A stretch of DNA of 24,417 nucleotides, taken from assembly GCA_049515555.1 (NCBI GenBank), contig JBEKTY010000122.1, positions 1 through 24,417 on the forward strand, given 5' to 3'. Source of the DNA: JBEKTY01 sp049515555 (GTDB taxonomy: Bacteria > Planctomycetota > Planctomycetia > Pirellulales > Thermoguttaceae). The notes under the pieces are model-generated. The model ran no database searches. It was not told the DNA's origin and saw only the letters and a list, made by a program, of their open reading frames with translations. This document shows, in pieces, positions 22,341-24,417 of this stretch. How positions within the stretch are numbered: the stretch's first letter is position 1; each line of letters starts with the position of its first letter. Both the position numbers and the translations under genes were made by a program.

Positions 22341-24032
22341 TCAATGATCCCTCAGCATCTGGTAGGTCTTCAGGCCGCCGGAGAGATTGCGGGCGTGGAA
22401 GCCGTGTTGGGTGAGGATGCGGCAGGCGTAATAGGCCCGCTGGCCGGCGGCGCAGTGGACCCACAGCTCGCGCCCGGCGGGCAGCTCGTCGAGTCGGCCG
22501 CGGAGTTCCACGAGCGGGATGGCCGTGCTGCCGGGGATACGGGCGGCAGCCACCTCGGCCGGATTGCGAACGTCAAGCACCAGCGGCGGCAGATCGCCGG
22601 GCGGGCCCTCAGCCGCCGCGGCGGCTTGGCCCGGCGCGGGCCACTCGGTCCAATGCGCCAGCTCCACGTCGCCCCGCAGAACGTTGGCGGCTACGAAGCC
22701 GGCCATGTTCACCGGGTCTTTGGCGCTGCCGTATTGCGGGGCGTAGCACAGCTCGGCCTCCTCGAGATCGAAGACGGTCGCCCCGTGCTGAATCGCGGTG
22801 GCCAGCACGTCGATCCGCTTCTCGACGCCGCCGCGGCCCACGGCCTGGGCCCCCAGCACGCGGCCGTCGCCGGGGGCAAAGAGCAGCTTGATGGTCATGG
22901 TCTGTGCGCCGGGGAAGTAGCTGGCGTGATCGGGGGCGTGGACGTAGATTTTCTGCAGCGGGAGGCCCGCCCGGCGGAGGCCCTTTTCGCTGGCGCCGGT
23001 CAGGGCCAGCGTCAGTCCGAACAGGCCCACCACGCCCGTGCCCTGGGCGCCGCGGAAGCGGCTGGGGCGTCCGCAGATGGCGTCGGCGGCCACGCGGGCC
23101 TGGCGGACGGCCGGCCCCGCCAGGGCCACCAGCGTCGGCTGGCCGGTGACGAAGTCGGGCACTTCCACAGCGTCGCCCACGGCCCACACGGCGGGGTCGC
23201 TGGTGTGCATCTGGCGGTCCACGGCGATGCCGCCCAGGCTGCCGATTCTCAGCCCGGCGGCGCGGGCCAGGGCGACGTCGGGCTTGACCCCCGCCGACAC
23301 GAGCACGATGCTGGCCGGGATCCGGTCGCCGTCAGCGGCGGCCGCGATGAGGCCCAGGGGCCCGCCCGCCTCGATGGCCGTGACGGCATTGCCCAGCATC
23401 AGCCGCACGCCCTGCCGGCGCAGCTCCTCGTGGACCGGGGCCACCATTTCCGGGTCCATGGGCGGCATTACCTGCTCGAGCCGCTCGAGCACGGTAACCT
23501 CCGCCCCGCGTCGGCAGAGGTTCTCGACCATCTCCAGGCCGATGTATCCGCCGCCGATGACCACCGCCCGGTCGATGGCCCGGCCGGCCATCCACTCGTG
23601 GATGCGGTCGCAGTCGTCGAGGTTGCGCAGGGTGAACACGCCGGGCAGGTCCAGGCCCGACACGGGCGGGCGAACCGGCACCGCCCCCGGCGCCAGCACC
23701 AGGGCGTCGTAGGGCTCGATCGCCTCCTGCTCGGTGTGGAGGTCCCGCACCACGACCGTCCGGGCAGCCCGGTCGATCGATCGCGCCTCGCTGTGCGTGC
23801 GGACCTCGATGCGGAACCAGTCGCGGAAGCGCTCGGGCGTGGCGACCAGCAATTGGCCACGTTCGGGAATGACGCCGCCCAGGTAATAAGGCAGACCACA
23901 ATTGGCGAACGAGACCGCGCTACCCCGCTCGAGGATGAGGATTTCGGCCCGCTCGTCGAGCCGGCGGAGCCGCGTAGCGCAGGCCGCCCCGCCAGCCACC
24001 CCGCCCACGATCACAATACGCTTGGAAGCCAT
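22341..24032 (-). CDS. CoA-disulfide reductase / NADH oxidase-like flavoprotein with C-terminal rhodanese
   Basis: The product is 563 residues. GGGAGGAT lies before ATG 24032. The FAD-binding start is IVIVGGVAGGAACAT. SFANCGLPYYLGG holds the single redox Cys45 used by CoA-disulfide reductases. The NAD(P)H-binding part has VVIGGGYIGLEMVE, the second FAD motif has VWAVGDAVEV, and the dimerisation domain is about 330-450. A rhodanese domain (about 470-563) ends in HCAAGQR with active Cys527. Fused enzymes of this type (CoADR-RHD) reduce CoA disulfides, persulfides or polysulfides with NAD(P)H and act in thiol balance or sulfur metabolism. The gene is upstream of the sigma gene on the same strand, but the two are not clearly one operon. 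Confidence 0.93.
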   Translation of the reverse strand: MASKRIVIVGGVAGGAACATRLRRLDERAEILILERGSAVSFANCGLPYYLGGVIPERGQLLVATPERFRDWFRIEVRTHSEARSIDRAARTVVVRDLHTEQEAIEPYDALVLAPGAVPVRPPVSGLDLPGVFTLRNLDDCDRIHEWMAGRAIDRAVVIGGGYIGLEMVENLCRRGAEVTVLERLEQVMPPMDPEMVAPVHEELRRQGVRLMLGNAVTAIEAGGPLGLIAAAADGDRIPASIVLVSAGVKPDVALARAAGLRIGSLGGIAVDRQMHTSDPAVWAVGDAVEVPDFVTGQPTLVALAGPAVRQARVAADAICGRPSRFRGAQGTGVVGLFGLTLALTGASEKGLRRAGLPLQKIYVHAPDHASYFPGAQTMTIKLLFAPGDGRVLGAQAVGRGGVEKRIDVLATAIQHGATVFDLEEAELCYAPQYGSAKDPVNMAGFVAANVLRGDVELAHWTEWPAPGQAAAAAEGPPGDLPPLVLDVRNPAEVAAARIPGSTAIPLVELRGRLDELPAGRELWVHCAAGQRAYYACRILTQHGFHARNLSGGLKTYQMLRDH

Positions 24033-24075
24033 ACGATCCTCCCGATTCGGAAAGAACCACAAGAAGCAAAGGCTC

Positions 24076-24267
24076 AATGTTCAATGAAGGCATGGAAGGC
24101 CTATCGGGCGGGCTCTACCCATTTTTCTGTCCGCCATTTTTCTGTCAAACAAAGGGCAGTACACCTTCCTTGACAGAAAAATTAGGGACAGAAAAATGGG
24201 AAGATCCCATCGGGCGAATTGTCCCATTTTTCCGTCCCGGCACCGGGCGCATTGAACATTGAACATT
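24076..24267. repeat. Nested palindromic element
   Basis: The outer arms are AATGTTCAATG (24076-24086) with CATTGAACATT (24250-24260, again at 24257-24267). The inner 31-bp arms (24118-24148 and 24170-24200) are built from CATTTTTCTGTC units with a few mismatches. A further CCCATTTTTCCGTCCC follows at about 24223. It fills the gap between two genes and carries no gene. Related GGACGGAAAA units lie at 14400-14450. Confidence 0.8.
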
Positions 24268-24288
24268 TCCGCACTTGATCATTTTGAG

Positions 24289-24417
24289 CTATGGCCGGGC
24301 GTGGAGCGCTTCGACGTAGTCCTGCCATTGGTGCGCGAAGCCCTCCAGCGGCCCGTCCACCAGTTGCTCGAAGCGCACCGCGGGGCTCACGCCGGTCCGG
24401 CCCGGCGCCACGTAGCG
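24289..24417 (-). CDS. C-terminus of an unidentified protein, start beyond the window edge
   Basis: The last 42 codons of a frame enter from the right edge and end with TAG at 24291. The sequence includes RFEQLVDGPLEGFAHQWQDY, then VEALHARP. The final helix (FEQLV...WQDYVEAL) resembles the end of planctomycete DUF1570-type proteins, but this is too short to assign. The GC-rich third positions match the neighbouring genes, supporting a real gene end. Confidence 0.55.
   Translation of the reverse strand, partial: RYVAPGRTGVSPAVRFEQLVDGPLEGFAHQWQDYVEALHARP

Noticed and set aside
22344..24173. 609-codon + strand frame opposite the reductase
   Set aside because: Antisense shadow of the CoA-disulfide-reductase gene; composition is His/Gly/Arg-rich without motifs.
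1..24417. CRISPR arrays, tRNA and rRNA genes
   Set aside because: No regularly spaced direct repeats and no tRNA or rRNA signature were seen. The GGTTCGA at about 13721 belongs to the intron domain V.

Overview
The window looks like chromosomal DNA of a GC-rich planctomycete (Planctomycetota, probably Pirellulales-like). The grounds are an ECF sigma factor with the planctomycete-style tail DEEIRYLL, a zinc-ribbon Ser/Thr kinase with many membrane segments, a membrane-anchored sulfatase-modifying-factor (FGE-like) protein, a family-less set of small membrane proteins and lipoproteins, and many intergenic palindromes. This placement is inferred from protein character; no search was run.

Layout. 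(1) 1-3641 is an accessory island with mixed strands: a cut-off IS1-like transposase (-), a 62-bp inverted-repeat operator, a ribbon-helix-helix-like regulator (+), two terminator structures bracketing a candidate small RNA, a small wHTH-like protein (-), and a DNA methyltransferase fused to an Mrr-like nuclease domain (+). (2) 3642-6695 is core translation: a MITE-like palindrome, infC and thrS (both -), separated by a 28-bp-arm inverted repeat that supplies the thrS stop codon. The rpmI-rplT genes that usually follow infC are missing here. (3) 6696-14936 is a run of unknown membrane proteins and lipoproteins on the - strand. It is interspersed with duplicated leader sequences, decayed sigma-factor 3' ends and a group II intron remnant. 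(4) 14403-22225 (-) reads as one signalling cluster: ECF sigma factor, membrane-anchored FGE-domain protein, then a Ser/Thr kinase whose extracytoplasmic tail resembles the porter domain of an RND efflux pump, then a small membrane protein. (5) 22341-24032 is a CoA-disulfide-reductase/rhodanese fusion (-). It is followed towards the right edge by a nested palindrome and the last 42 codons of another gene.

The most unusual content is the kinase-RND porter fusion, and a leader motif (GGTTACA on the + strand, TGTAACC when read on the - strand). This motif sits upstream of the sigma gene and is repeated in duplicated leaders before other genes of the window, which suggests a local sigma regulon. 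Everything from 3822 rightwards is on the - strand.
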